This document shows positions 1-8,900 of a DNA stretch of 57,500 bases, piece by piece. Position 1 is the stretch's first letter; the number at the start of each line of letters is the position of its first letter. The position numbers and the translations under genes are program-made. Origin of the DNA: Candidatus Babeliales bacterium (lineage in GTDB: Bacteria > Babelota > Babeliae > Babelales > Chromulinivoraceae). The notes beneath the pieces were generated by a model. It saw nothing but the letters and a program-made list of their open reading frames with translations. It ran no database searches and had not been told where the DNA came from. The stretch spans positions 1 to 57,500 of the forward strand of contig JBAZWT010000004.1 of assembly GCA_041660205.1 (NCBI GenBank). Direction: 5' to 3'.

Positions 1-307
1 AATCTTTTGAAATAGCAAGGTTACCAGAAACATGAATGTCTCTGATTTTTCGATGTGATTCATGTAGCTCAAGTCGCTGAGCATAATCAATTGCTTGGGG
101 GAATGTTTGTATGGTAGGTTTTTTTGATTGGGGATTTTTTTTGTTTGATGCTAACGTTACTTTTTTTTCTACTTTTTGTTTATCTATGTCATTATTGGTT
201 CGAATTTGGTCTAAATCTGTATCTGCTCGAACTGTTTCTGATAAAAAATGAAAGCCAAGGGTTACTAGAAACAATTTTGCTACCATTTTTTTATTCTCAA
301 GTGCCAT
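1..307 (-). CDS. Exported protein, N-terminal part (runs off the left edge)
   Basis: An open frame reads leftward from an ATG at 307 to the window edge without a stop (102 codons). An AGGAG ribosome-binding site lies about 8 bases upstream, which fixes the start. The product begins MALENKKMVAKLFLVTLGFH and has a signal-peptide core followed by a plausible cleavage site after VRA (about residue 28). After that come Lys/Asn-rich residues (VEKKVTLASNKKNPQSKK) and then FPQAIDYAQRLELHESHRK. I recognise no domain in the visible part. It is divergent from cysS, with about 190 bases between the two starts. The frame on the opposite strand at 124-327 is its shadow. Confidence 0.75.
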   Translation of the reverse strand, partial: MALENKKMVAKLFLVTLGFHFLSETVRADTDLDQIRTNNDIDKQKVEKKVTLASNKKNPQSKKPTIQTFPQAIDYAQRLELHESHRKIRDIHVSGNLAISKD

Positions 308-497
308 CCAATTTTCTCCTGAATTGAAATCTAAGTTTGGGTTGCTGCAACCCAGCTTGAAAGTTAATGCTTTTAGATTGTTCCATGATACTATTTTTTT
401 TAAAAATTGGGTACATTTTTTCAAATGATATTTAATTTTATAAAAGAAGTTTTTTGTGTTACTTTTTAACAATACGTTAAGTCAAATTTAAGAAAAG
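308..497. promoter_or_regulatory. Divergent intergenic region with a 15-base palindrome
   Basis: This region separates the exported-protein start (307, minus) from cysS (498, plus), so it must carry both promoters. At 339-353 there is a perfect inverted repeat, GGGTTGCTGCAACCC. It could be an operator or part of the 5' untranslated region of the minus-strand gene. The cysS-proximal part is very AT-rich. The string AATACRTTAAGTCAAA occurs twice, just before the cysS start (about 470-487) and just inside it (about 518-535). No single promoter stands out, so the regulatory reading is inference. Confidence 0.35.
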
Positions 498-1907
498 ATG
501 TTACCTATGTTAGTTTTTACCAATACATTAAGTCAAAAAAAAGAAGCTTTTTCTCCCACTCATCCAAAAAAAGTTGCGATGTATGTTTGCGGAATTACTC
601 CATATGATTATCCACATATCGGCCATGGGCGGTGTTATGTCACATTTGACTTAGTATATCGTTTGCTAACTTTTCTCGGTTATGACGTTACGTACGTTCG
701 TAATTTTACCGACATTGACGATAAAATTTTAAAACGTGCACAGCAAGAATTTGGTGACATCTCTCGCTTTCACGAAATCACAAATCGCTACATTCAAGCG
801 TTTGGTAGCGACATGAAACAGTTGAATTGTGTGGCTCCAAAACATGAGCCGCGCGTTACGCAAATGATCCCGCAAATTATTGCTTTTACGCAGGGCTTAA
901 TTGCAAAAGGTGCTGCGTATGAAAAGGACGGAAGCGTTTATTTTAGAGTGCATACATTTGCTGATTATGGAAAACTTTCAAAACAAAAAATTGAAGATCT
1001 GCAATCGGGTGCACGAGTTGAAGTTGATGAATGCAAAGAAAATCCATTAGATTTTGCATTGTGGAAAAAAGATGATCAAGTTGGTTACGACAGCCCATGG
1101 GGCCAAGGAAGACCAGGTTGGCATATCGAATGTTCAGCAATGGCACACGATCTGTTTAAAGGTGCTGTTGATATTCATGGTGGCGGCATGGATTTGATGT
1201 TCCCGCATCATGAAAATGAAATTGCTCAATCTGAAAGTTTGTATCCTGCACCGTTTGTGAAATACTGGCTGCATAATGCATTCGTTCGAATCAACAAAGA
1301 AAAAATGTCGAAATCGCTCAATAATTTTTTCACACTGCATGAAGTTTTCGAGCAGTTTGATCCTATGGTTATTCGCTTTTACTTTTTAAAACATCATTAT
1401 CGCAATCCATTAGATTTTGCTTTTGAAGATTTAACTGCAACAGAAAAAGCATACAAACGATTAGTTACATTCTTTTTGGATTCCTTACCCGTCGTGCCCG
1501 GCGTAGTAAGCGAATGCAATGAAACACGACTGTGTCCGGCGAAGCTGAAAGCGAAGCCTGGAAGCCTGGGGGGATCCATCAATTCCAACCCCGTCATTCA
1601 AGAAATGATACAATGCCTAGAGGACGATTTAAACACGTCAGGAGCATTCGGAATTCTTTTTGAGCAGTTACAAGCCCTTGCCCAAGATCAACAAAGTAAG
1701 GCGCAAGTTAAGCAATTCTTGGTCGAAGTTATGGGGTTGACTCTGCAAGCCATCCCTGAAAAGCAAGTTGCCTTAACTCCTGAAATTCAATCGCTTTTGC
1801 AACAACGTGATCAAGCTCGTGTTGATAAAAATTGGAAACTGTCTGATGAGCTGCGCGATAAACTTACGGCATTGGGCGTTGATGTGCATGATAAAAAATT
1901 GAAATAA
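498..1907 (+). CDS. cysS: Cysteinyl-tRNA synthetase with an in-frame repeat insertion
   Basis: Class I aminoacyl-tRNA synthetase charging tRNA-Cys; cytosolic. The HIGH signature appears as PHIGHGR (about residues 40-46) and the KMSKS loop as KEKMSKSLNNFF (about 268-279). Zinc-site residues are visible as MYVCGITPYD, HIECSAMAHD and HHENEIAQSE. At 469 residues it is near the family norm. Residues about 332-363, between the catalytic part and the C-terminal helical domain, look foreign: they are encoded by a G/C-richer, repeat-like stretch (1491-1590) and I see no equivalent in other CysRS. The start may be 498 or the second ATG at 507 (MLVFTNTLSQ), which is more typical. The 3' end is duplicated at 3747-3912. 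A strong terminator follows. Confidence 0.97.
   Translation: MLPMLVFTNTLSQKKEAFSPTHPKKVAMYVCGITPYDYPHIGHGRCYVTFDLVYRLLTFLGYDVTYVRNFTDIDDKILKRAQQEFGDISRFHEITNRYIQAFGSDMKQLNCVAPKHEPRVTQMIPQIIAFTQGLIAKGAAYEKDGSVYFRVHTFADYGKLSKQKIEDLQSGARVEVDECKENPLDFALWKKDDQVGYDSPWGQGRPGWHIECSAMAHDLFKGAVDIHGGGMDLMFPHHENEIAQSESLYPAPFVKYWLHNAFVRINKEKMSKSLNNFFTLHEVFEQFDPMVIRFYFLKHHYRNPLDFAFEDLTATEKAYKRLVTFFLDSLPVVPGVVSECNETRLCPAKLKAKPGSLGGSINSNPVIQEMIQCLEDDLNTSGAFGILFEQLQALAQDQQSKAQVKQFLVEVMGLTLQAIPEKQVALTPEIQSLLQQRDQARVDKNWKLSDELRDKLTALGVDVHDKKLK
1491..1590. repeat. Palindromic repeat-like insertion inside cysS
   Basis: A stretch of about 95-100 bases inside cysS has base usage unlike the gene around it. It contains strings that recur in intergenic repeats here: GCCCGGCGTAG, GTCCGGCGAAGCTGAAAGC, GAAGCCTGG and GGGGATCCA. 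Compare TCCGGCAGGCAGGCTGAAAG and CCTGGAATTCGAGGA at about 16950-16990, and CGGGGATCCAGCATT near 25810. It is read through in frame and adds about 31 residues (VVPGVVSECN...GSLGGSIN). This resembles the Rickettsia palindromic elements that sit inside coding sequences. The exact ends are uncertain. Confidence 0.6.
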
Positions 1908-1928
1908 TTTGATCTGAATTAATTTGTT

Positions 1929-1968
1929 AAATAAACCTGCGACTTAAAAACCGCAGGTTTATTTTTTT
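1929..1968. terminator. Terminator after cysS
   Basis: A 13-base perfect stem (AAATAAACCTGCG with CGCAGGTTTATTT) around a 10-base loop, followed by a T run. It ends the cysS transcript and could work in both directions. It isolates cysS from the next gene. Confidence 0.9.
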
Positions 1969-1980
1969 AAGATGATTAAG

Positions 1981-2083
1981 TTTTTGTGAGCAAAATCAAT
2001 AATGCTTCTTTTATAAATTGATGTGATTGATATAATAAACATTATTAGAATACGTTTTTTAGGATCTGTTTAAGAGTAAAAAT
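1981..2083 (+). promoter_or_regulatory. Promoter-leader cassette, copy 1
   Basis: An extended -10 promoter, TGATATAAT (-10 at 2031-2036), is followed by the leader AATACGTTTTTTAGGATCTG and then the start of the 2084 gene. The block from about 1984 to 2105 is almost identical to 11553-11670. Its 3' half also matches 4592-4650. The similarity continues into the first codons (MK.FHSIVL), so promoter, leader and signal-peptide start were copied as one unit. Confidence 0.7.
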
Positions 2084-3214
2084 ATGAAAAGTTTTCACAG
2101 TATTGTTTTAGTCCATTCATTTTTGGTGTTGTATGGATTTGGATGCTTACAATCATCACCATTTGAAACATCTGAAAAAGATAAAGCATACGAAAAGAAC
2201 CGTGTTGAACAGGCAAGAATTAATCAAGAAAATACCGATTCTTTAACAAGGTTTCTTGCTCAGCAGACAGAAGGATTTACTTATAAAGAGTTACGAGATG
2301 TAGTTGATCGAGGAGTTGCGCTAGCACGATCAAGCAGAGGTGACAAAGTTGTCGAACTCCATCATTTTACTACTGTAATTGAACAGATCAAAAAAGATCC
2401 CAAACGAAAATTAGAAAGAGAAAAGGGAACGTGGAAGCATGTCTTTAAAATGTATTTTCGTAATCCTGGAAACGTTGTCCAAGTTAGTTGGTTTGCGGCC
2501 ACGATGATTCTTGTATATCAATTACGTTCTGCAGATAAAATGATTGTTGATCTTCAAAAAATGTTAGCGAATCAACCTGGAGATGAGGCATTGTTGGAGT
2601 ATTCAAACGATGCTGAAAAAATAGATCCTGAATTATATGAAGTTTTTTTGAAAATAAAACAAGATTATGGAATAACAGATAATGTTAGATTTCGCATTCT
2701 ACCTCCATTTAATGAGTTAACTGAAAGTCAAAAATCTAGACATGCTGGCACTACGTTAATGTATCTACCCATACGTAAGACAGTTTTGATACGCAATGAA
2801 TATAAGCAGTGGCCTAGAAGTTGTCTAGTTCATGGAATAGCTCATGAATTAGAACATCATCGTCAAAATAAAAGAATGAAGGGAAGTTATTTTGATATAG
2901 ATCAGGATTACAAGAATAATCCTGGAGCTGCTCAAATCAAAAAGGAAATCGGCGCTGATGCTGCTGCAGCTGATTATGTATATTGCTTTGAATGTTTGAA
3001 AGACATTGCTGTCAATAGAGGTTTTGAACATAATCCTCGAGAAACTGATTTTGGTTATATCACATCTCCTGAGGGATATTTTTCTAAAAAAGATTATGAG
3101 TTATATATCGATAGAGCGAAAGAAGATTGTGTGCTGTGTCCTGCTCATAAAACTGGAACACATAAAAATCCAAGTACGCCACTCAAAAATTATCTGCCAC
3201 CGATTATAAAATAA
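2084..3214 (+). CDS. Exported protein: AAA lid remnant, membrane anchor and zinc peptidase domain
   Basis: 376 residues. A signal peptide (MKSFHSIVLVHSFLVLYGFG) is followed at about 55-110 by a segment matching the C-terminal lid of the AAA protein at 4627 (FLAQQTEGFTYKELRDVVDR against FSIAQQTEGCSNRELKNLVE, then KKDPKRKL against KKNPKRKL). Next is a shared anchor module (GTWKHVFKMYF... about 115-148) with a transmembrane helix. The C-terminal half carries a gluzincin-like site: HELEH at 254-258 as the zinc-binding HExxH, and KKEIGAD with E288 as a likely third ligand. The layout lid-anchor-metallopeptidase recalls FtsH, but the nucleotide-binding core is absent. It probably arose by deletion in an AAA-peptidase or by fusion. 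Substrate unknown; it probably acts in the envelope or outside the cell. Confidence 0.85.
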   Translation: MKSFHSIVLVHSFLVLYGFGCLQSSPFETSEKDKAYEKNRVEQARINQENTDSLTRFLAQQTEGFTYKELRDVVDRGVALARSSRGDKVVELHHFTTVIEQIKKDPKRKLEREKGTWKHVFKMYFRNPGNVVQVSWFAATMILVYQLRSADKMIVDLQKMLANQPGDEALLEYSNDAEKIDPELYEVFLKIKQDYGITDNVRFRILPPFNELTESQKSRHAGTTLMYLPIRKTVLIRNEYKQWPRSCLVHGIAHELEHHRQNKRMKGSYFDIDQDYKNNPGAAQIKKEIGADAAAADYVYCFECLKDIAVNRGFEHNPRETDFGYITSPEGYFSKKDYELYIDRAKEDCVLCPAHKTGTHKNPSTPLKNYLPPIIK

Positions 3215-3255
3215 GAATTATTTAATAATTTTTTTTCAAAAATGGATATATAAGA

Positions 3256-3664
3256 ATGCAGATTTTAAATAGAAAAAAAGTTATTGCTTCTGTTATAGAA
3301 AGAGACGGTTTATTTCTTTTAGCTCAGCGCGGGAAACAAGATTCTCTTTATGGAAAATGGGAATTTCCTGGGGGGAAATTGGAAGGCTTTGAAACTGATC
3401 AGGAGTGTCTTGCGCGAGAACTCAATGAAGAGTTTGGTATAAACGCTACTGTTGGTGAACATTTGTGCGATGTTCCATTTGAGCACAAGGATACACCGTA
3501 TGTAATGCGGGCGTACCATGCCTTCTTTTGATGGAAAATTGGAACTGCGAGAGCATTTGCAGATTCACTGGGTGTCTCCATGCGATTTAATTTCTTATCC
3601 TGTTCCTGAGCCAGATAAACCTATAATTGCTTATCTACAAGATAAATTTCAGCAAAAGTTATAA
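3256..3664 (+). pseudogene. MutT-like Nudix hydrolase split by a +1 frameshift
   Basis: The first frame (3256-3531) encodes the N-terminal 91 residues of a MutT-type Nudix hydrolase, with an intact Nudix box starting GGKLEGFETDQE and ending RELNEEFGI. It stops at TGA 3529-3531 after YHAFF. The frame one base ahead continues the same protein to TAA at 3664 (FDGKLELREHLQIHWVSP, then a PVPEPDKPIIAYL tail). The joined product would be about 136 residues, normal for 8-oxo-dGTPase-like proteins that sanitise the nucleotide pool. The junction is TTC TTT TGA T; one extra T in a T4 run explains it. The alternative is programmed +1 shifting at UUU UGA, as at prfB, but no internal Shine-Dalgarno precedes it. 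A decayed gene or a sequencing error is more likely. Confidence 0.8.
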
Positions 3665-3746
3665 ATCTGAAAAAATATTATTCGCTCTGTCGCTATGGTA
3701 TAATGAGCCATAGTTCCAGGGCGAGTTTTGTTTCTAGTAATTTTTC

Positions 3747-3912
3747 ATTGCAAGCCATACCTGAAAAGCAAGTTGCCTTAACTCTTGAAATTCAACAACT
3801 TTTGCAACAACGTGAGCAAGCTCGTGTTGATAAAAATTGGAAATTGTCTGATGAGCTGCGCGATAAGCTTACGGCTTTGGGCGTTGATGTGCATGATAAA
3901 AAATTAAAATAA
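3747..3912 (+). pseudogene. Duplicated 3' fragment of cysS
   Basis: This stretch repeats cysS positions 1743-1907 at about 94% identity, including the stop and the following ATTTGATCTGA. It encodes only the last ~54 residues of CysRS (QAIPEKQVAL to VHDKKLK) behind an unrelated upstream frame starting at 3703. The HIGH and KMSKS parts are missing, so it cannot be a synthetase. It marks a partial duplication of the cysS end. The terminator of the original copy was not carried along; a different palindrome follows here. Confidence 0.9.
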
Positions 3913-3924
3913 TTTGATCTGAGT

Positions 3925-3990
3925 CCGCCACAGTGCCCAGCGTAGCCTTACGAAGCTTGTTATGAAATAACGCGAAGTAAGGGTTTATTT
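3925..3990. repeat. Palindromic intergenic repeat (CTTCGTA family)
   Basis: The region right after the cysS fragment reads CGCCACAGTGCCCAGCGTAG then CCTTACGAAGCTTG and CGCGAAGTAAGGG. It is GC-richer than its flanks and can fold on itself (CCTTACG.../...AAGTAAGG). The core CTACGAAG or CTTCGTAG recurs at about 10732, 11462, 39953, 44645 and 46717. A short T run follows, so it may act as a terminator. Confidence 0.5.
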
Positions 3991-4203
3991 TTTAATATTT
4001 TTATAACGTACAATACTTGCTCCTAGTGAAGAATTTATTATGTATTTACCTATAAGATAAATACATTTTATTAAATATATCTAAACTTCTTATTGAAGTT
4101 TGGTTGTATTATTGTATGATTGATTCAATCAAAGGTGGAGTGTTTTGAAGGGAAACAATAAGCAGTGTCCAATAACCAAAAACCTTTCAAGGAGTCCACT
4201 ATC

Positions 4204-4416
4204 ATGAAAAAACAAATAATGTTTTTCGGTGATTGTCTAAAGCAACAGATATATAATCTTTTGGCTTATTTTATAGCGTTCGCTGTATCATACAAAATTG
4301 CAATATTTTTTGAGTTCAGAAAATCTCATCAATTATCTGTGCAAGATATTGCTATCTTTTCATTTGGTTTTATATTTTTTGGATCTATTTTTAGATTTTT
4401 CAGTGAAAAATCATAA
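4204..4416 (+). CDS. Small membrane protein
   Basis: 70 residues starting MKKQIMFFGDCLKQQIYNLL. The ATG at 4204 is preferred over the upstream in-frame start at 4165 because AAGGAG lies 9 bases before it. Two hydrophobic segments (about 13-33 and 46-63, AIFSFGFIFFGSIFRFF) suggest a two-helix inner-membrane protein. I recognise no family. The DNA upstream (about 4080-4160) resembles that upstream of the gene at 28782, and a fragment of that gene follows immediately at 4410-4480. The small gene therefore sits inside a decayed copy of the 28782 locus. Confidence 0.5.
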   Translation: MKKQIMFFGDCLKQQIYNLLAYFIAFAVSYKIAIFFEFRKSHQLSVQDIAIFSFGFIFFGSIFRFFSEKS

Positions 4417-4480
4417 CAAAAATATATTTAAATTCTCGTAGAATTTATCGATTGTTTATTTCAGCATGGATATTTTTCCA
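4410..4480 (+). pseudogene. 5' fragment of a copy of the 28782 membrane-protein gene
   Basis: About 70 bases match the start of the gene at 28782-28850 (ATAACAAAAATATAT... TTTATCGA.TGTTTATT, then GCATGGATATTTTT) at roughly 85% identity. The start codon has become ATC and the rest of the gene is missing. The upstream 80 bases (4080-4160) also resemble 28665-28750. This is a truncated duplicate. Confidence 0.75.
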
Positions 4481-4559
4481 CCTTTTATAGGTGGATGATA
4501 CTTTGTTCGTTTTAATAATTTCTTTGTCTTAATAAATAGAATTTCAATATAAAAATTAA

Positions 4560-4626
4560 CTTGGCGTGTTTGGTATCATACATATGATTTAAATACGTTT
4601 TTTAGGGTTTACGTAAGGGTAAAAAT
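4560..4626 (+). promoter_or_regulatory. Promoter-leader cassette, copy 2
   Basis: It aligns without gaps to copy 1 over about 38 bases before the shared leader: an extended -10 TGGTATCAT (-10 at 4574-4579), then AAATACGTTTTTTAGGGTTT. The leader ends in TAAGGGTAAAAAT before the ATG at 4627, giving a usable AAGGG ribosome-binding site. Upstream of this point the similarity to copies 1 and 3 fades. Confidence 0.6.
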
Positions 4627-5922
4627 ATGAAAAATTTTCACAGTATTGTTTTAATCAATTCATTGTTATTGTTGTACGGATTTGGATGCATACAAGCATC
4701 AGAAGATCAAAAAGCTGAAACAGCAGAGTGTTTGAAGAAGGCGAAAGCAGAAGTATATAAAAAATACTTTAAAGAGCAGGAAGATCTTTATCAAGATCTC
4801 GTAAAAAAAGGTATTCCTGGTGCTCGTCGTTTAAATATAGATCAAGATTTAGCAGAAGCTGTACTTGCAACTTATCCACGGAAGGTAAAGGATGCAATTT
4901 TTGATATTAAATTAAATATGTTTTGTGCTGATCAAAAAAATATTATGTTGCGTGGTATGCTTGAAACTGGAAAAACTTCTCTAGCTCAAGCAATTGCAAT
5001 AAAAAATCAAATTCCATGTTTGTTTTTTAATGCGGGAGATGTTTCAGATGCGGAAAATTTGCGGAAAATATTTGAATTTGCTAGATGCGAACAAGAAAGA
5101 CTAAGCAAACCATGTGTTATCATATTTGATGGATTAGAGGCGCTGACTAGAAGAGATATTGTCAAAAATGATCATGGAAATAATACTCTTATAGAATTTT
5201 GGGAACGATTAAATAATTTTAGAAATAATGGAATGGTTGTTATTGGTACAATCGATGGAACAGAGAATTTGCCTGATCAAATTACCAAAAAAACTTCTAT
5301 GGTTGAGTTTCCTTTACCAAACCTAGAAGACAGAAAAGCGACTTTATCTTATTATGAAGATAAATACAATCTTAAATATCCACTGGAATCGATTACAGCT
5401 TTCAGCATTGCTCAGCAAACAGAAGGTTGTTCTAACAGAGAGCTGAAAAATTTAGTAGAGCGAATAAATAAGTTAGTTAAAAGCGATAAAACTAATGATA
5501 TTGCTACTGAAATCAATAAGATCAAAAAAAATCCTAAACGAAAATTAGCAAGAGCAATAGGAACGTCGTTGGGCCATGCTTTTAAAAAGTATTGCCTTGA
5601 TCCTAGGTCTTTGACTGCTGCTGGGTTAGTGTCGACCCTGTATATTGCACATAGATATATGGCTATTCAAGAAAAGGGACAGGCTATTCAAGAAAAGGGA
5701 CAGGCTATTCAAAAAGAGACAATGGATCAAACTAAAGCAATTGCTGATAGGCTAGCTAGTGGTGACCAGATAGTAAAACAAGCGTTAATTAATATGTCAA
5801 TTCTAGGAATACCTGTTGGACCAATTGTTGCGGGAGCTGGCTATGGTTCTAAAAATCTTTGTATAGAAGGTTATGAAGGTTGTAAAAAAGGTTATAAATG
5901 GATTGGTTCAAAAATTTCCTAA
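4627..5922 (+). CDS. Exported AAA-family ATPase with degenerate motifs and C-terminal anchor
   Basis: 431 residues. The signal peptide (MKNFHSIVLINSLLLLYGFG) is a copy of that in the 2084 gene. An FtsH/CDC48-type AAA module follows: Walker A GMLETGKTS (110-118) fits GxxxxGKT. Walker B, CVIIFDGLEAL (163-173), has Gly in place of the catalytic Glu. The second-region arginines are lost (LPDQITKKTS instead of an R..RFD finger). The lid (about 258-308) and the GTSLGHAFKKY anchor module with a hydrophobic helix (about 328-345) are shared with neighbours. A short tandem repeat, AIQEKGQ x2.5, comes next, and a last hydrophobic stretch (about 390-410). No peptidase domain follows. It may bind ATP but hydrolyse it poorly. 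Export of an ATPase implies ATP outside the cytosol, perhaps host ATP. Confidence 0.85.
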   Translation: MKNFHSIVLINSLLLLYGFGCIQASEDQKAETAECLKKAKAEVYKKYFKEQEDLYQDLVKKGIPGARRLNIDQDLAEAVLATYPRKVKDAIFDIKLNMFCADQKNIMLRGMLETGKTSLAQAIAIKNQIPCLFFNAGDVSDAENLRKIFEFARCEQERLSKPCVIIFDGLEALTRRDIVKNDHGNNTLIEFWERLNNFRNNGMVVIGTIDGTENLPDQITKKTSMVEFPLPNLEDRKATLSYYEDKYNLKYPLESITAFSIAQQTEGCSNRELKNLVERINKLVKSDKTNDIATEINKIKKNPKRKLARAIGTSLGHAFKKYCLDPRSLTAAGLVSTLYIAHRYMAIQEKGQAIQEKGQAIQKETMDQTKAIADRLASGDQIVKQALINMSILGIPVGPIVAGAGYGSKNLCIEGYEGCKKGYKWIGSKIS

Positions 5923-5947
5923 ATATATCACACAATTGGAACTTTCT

Positions 5948-8900
5948 ATGTTAAAAACAATAAAAAAAGCATTATTGCTGTCATCATTTGCTTTTTCATC
6001 TGTTTTGCCCATGAGGCAAGTTGGTCAAGTTGCGTTGGTAAATGTTTTTCCAAAAAGGCAAGTCGCTCAAATTGCGGTGGCAAGAATGGTGAACCAATCA
6101 GCATCTTTTCATAATTCATCGGTTGCAAGATTCCCTTTTATTTTTGGTACTTTGGTCGCAACGATGATGCCTCTCGTGGTTTTCGATGAATCTGTAAATA
6201 AATCTCACGATGAATTTATAAATGAATCTCACAATCAATTTGTAAATGAATCTCACGATCAATCTGTACGTGAATTTAACGATCAATTTGTAAATGAATC
6301 TCACGATCAATTTGCAAATAATTTTGTCGCAATGGATTGTAAATGTGATAAAAGTGACTGTCGAGTATATCTAGATCCTAAAAATGGTGATGCGTACCTA
6401 GCCATTAATGGAGCTGATTTTCCAGACTCATCATCAGTTGGAGCTGTTTGTTCTAATCCATCATCTGGTTCTAATCGATCATCGAGTAATAACAGCCAGC
6501 AGGAACAATATTTGTCTGAAAGTTCTCATAATTATAAAGTAAAAGAGATACAGCGAACGTTTTTTGAAAATGTTAAAAAACAAGTGTTTTATTATTATGA
6601 AAATTTTTCAACAATCGTTCAAGATAAAATAGCAGAGTTTGTGAAATCTTGTTCTTCATCATCGCGTCAAGAACTATCGGATAAAAAAGCTGATCTTGAG
6701 CAGCCCCTTCCCGCATTAAAAACCAAACTTCTGTCTTTAACACAACAAAATTTTAGGATTGATTTATTTATTAATCCAGAAAAATATGGTGAGACTCGTG
6801 GATCAGCACTACGTGATGCCCAAAATAGCTGGACCCCTCAAGATTATTATAAAGCAAAAGAGGCGTTAGATTTAAAATTAGAAATAGAATCAAGAGAAGC
6901 TGCTATAGAAGAATGTAATTGGAGAATTTCTAGATTTGAGCAAGAAGTGCGTGATTCTATCAGTAGTAAGCTAGAAAATGAATCTATTGATACGATAGAA
7001 AAAGAGATAACTGATCTCGCGACAAATAAAGGAAAATTTGACCGTTCTGTTGTTCAAGTGCAAAAGGATCTTAGTAAATTAAAAAGCAGTCTTTACACGG
7101 TTGAAAAGCAACTAAGGTATTTTTATGAAGAAAGAACATGGGTTGGTAGATGGTTCAATAAAAGTACCATAAATTCTCTTTGGACTGAGCGAACGGCTTT
7201 AAAAGAACAGATAGCACAGAAGACCGAAGATCTTCAAATATTAAAAGATAGTCAAAAAGAATGTGATGTACAGCTTAAACAAGCTCAAAAAATTGCTGGT
7301 GAAAAAATAAAAATTGCCTCGCAAGAAGCTCAGGCTCTACAAGACAAGCAGGAGCAAGAGGCTATTGCTTTGCATGATCAGACGGTAAGAGGTCATCAAG
7401 ATTTAGGTGATTTTTATAGTATAAATGAAGAAGGGCGGAATGATCTTCAGGAAGCGTTAGATGAAACTATTAAGCAAGGTTACATGCCATATGATCAACA
7501 GTATAATCTTACTCCGCAAGTAGCAGACATTTTAGCAGCGCATGGTATTGATCCTAAAGATTATCTAGGTGTTCATGGTACAGCTTTACAACAATATTTA
7601 CACGGTAGGACGTGTGATATTTTGTCACAAGCTGCAACACTGCAAGCGCAATTGCCATATAAAAGTACATTAATTTCAACGGTTGTTTATGCAGCAGATG
7701 CTGCTCACGATGCAAATAAAAATAACGAAGTTCTGTTGGCTTCACAGTTGACAGATGTTGCTTATCTGGTGGGCAAATTAGCGCAAGAGATAACTACAGC
7801 GGTAATGCCGTATGCACAAGCTGTTGTTTCTGGATTAGTTAAAGGTGTTATTTTAGATAATATTGATATGGTTGTGCACTTTGATGAAACAATTAAGGGA
7901 CTTGGTAAGGCGCTTTATTATGTTTCAGAAACATTAGTGCTTAATGATCCTGACATGGTTTCGGAGTGCCCAGAAATTTATGAACCTATGCGTGATAAAC
8001 GAAATGCAAAAGTTGTTGCCGTATTAAAAACGCTTGGTGAAAAAATAGAAAATTCTACTGGACCAGAAAGGCTTGAAGCATTGGTTCGGTTTGGCTCTAA
8101 TATTAAGTCGGCTGACAAAATTATTCAAGCGGTCGGTGGAGCTTGTGGCATAATTCGATCGCAAGCTAAGGGCATGCGTACGCTAGAGGGTATTGCTAGT
8201 CTTGCTGAGGATCAAGGAATAGCGCGTGAAGTTATGCAAGCAGCTGAACAATTGGAACTAGTTGCGCAAGAGAAGGTAGCCAAGAGCCTTGCTGGTGAAT
8301 TGATGGAAGCTGGGAAAAACGGGGGCAAGGTTGCTTCTGGATCAAAAGGAACGCAACAATCGTCAGTACGGTGCAAAATACTTTCACTTGAGGATGCATT
8401 TGATCAGCTTAAAAAGTTTGGCTATAAAATTTCTAAGGAGAAACCTGATCTACTTAATAATATTGACTATTATCTTAAGCAAGCTTGCGCTAAAGTAAAT
8501 ACAAAAATTGAGTCCGCTTTGCTTGAGGAATGTAAAAAAATGCAACAGATTGCAGGTAGCGCAGAAATGTCGGTTTGTATGGATCTTGAGCATATGGTTA
8601 ATGTTGAATATAAATTAATAAAAGATGGCGAAGGGGCTTTTCATACCGTTAAGCTAACAGGTGGGCATTTGGCTGGAACTATGAGTAAGCTTGAAAAAGA
8701 GGGATTAGTTGCAATTGAATCTTTCCTAGAGTTTGGTAATGGGTGTAAAGAATATAAAGTGAAAGACTTATGTACGGGCGGTAAGTTTACACATAGTGAA
8801 TTTCCACCCCATTGGACTGTTGAAAAAATAGCGCAAGAAACGAAAGCTGCGTGTGAAGAAGCAATGAGAAATGGATTATTGAATCCTGAGGTTGTAAGGC

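Noticed and set aside
124..327. 67-codon plus-strand frame rich in Phe/Leu
   Set aside because: Antisense shadow of the exported-protein start on the minus strand, which has a ribosome-binding site and a signal peptide.
6116..6310. 64-codon minus frame of regular IVRFIYKL repeats
   Set aside because: It is the reverse reading of the 24-base tandem repeats in the toxin gene.
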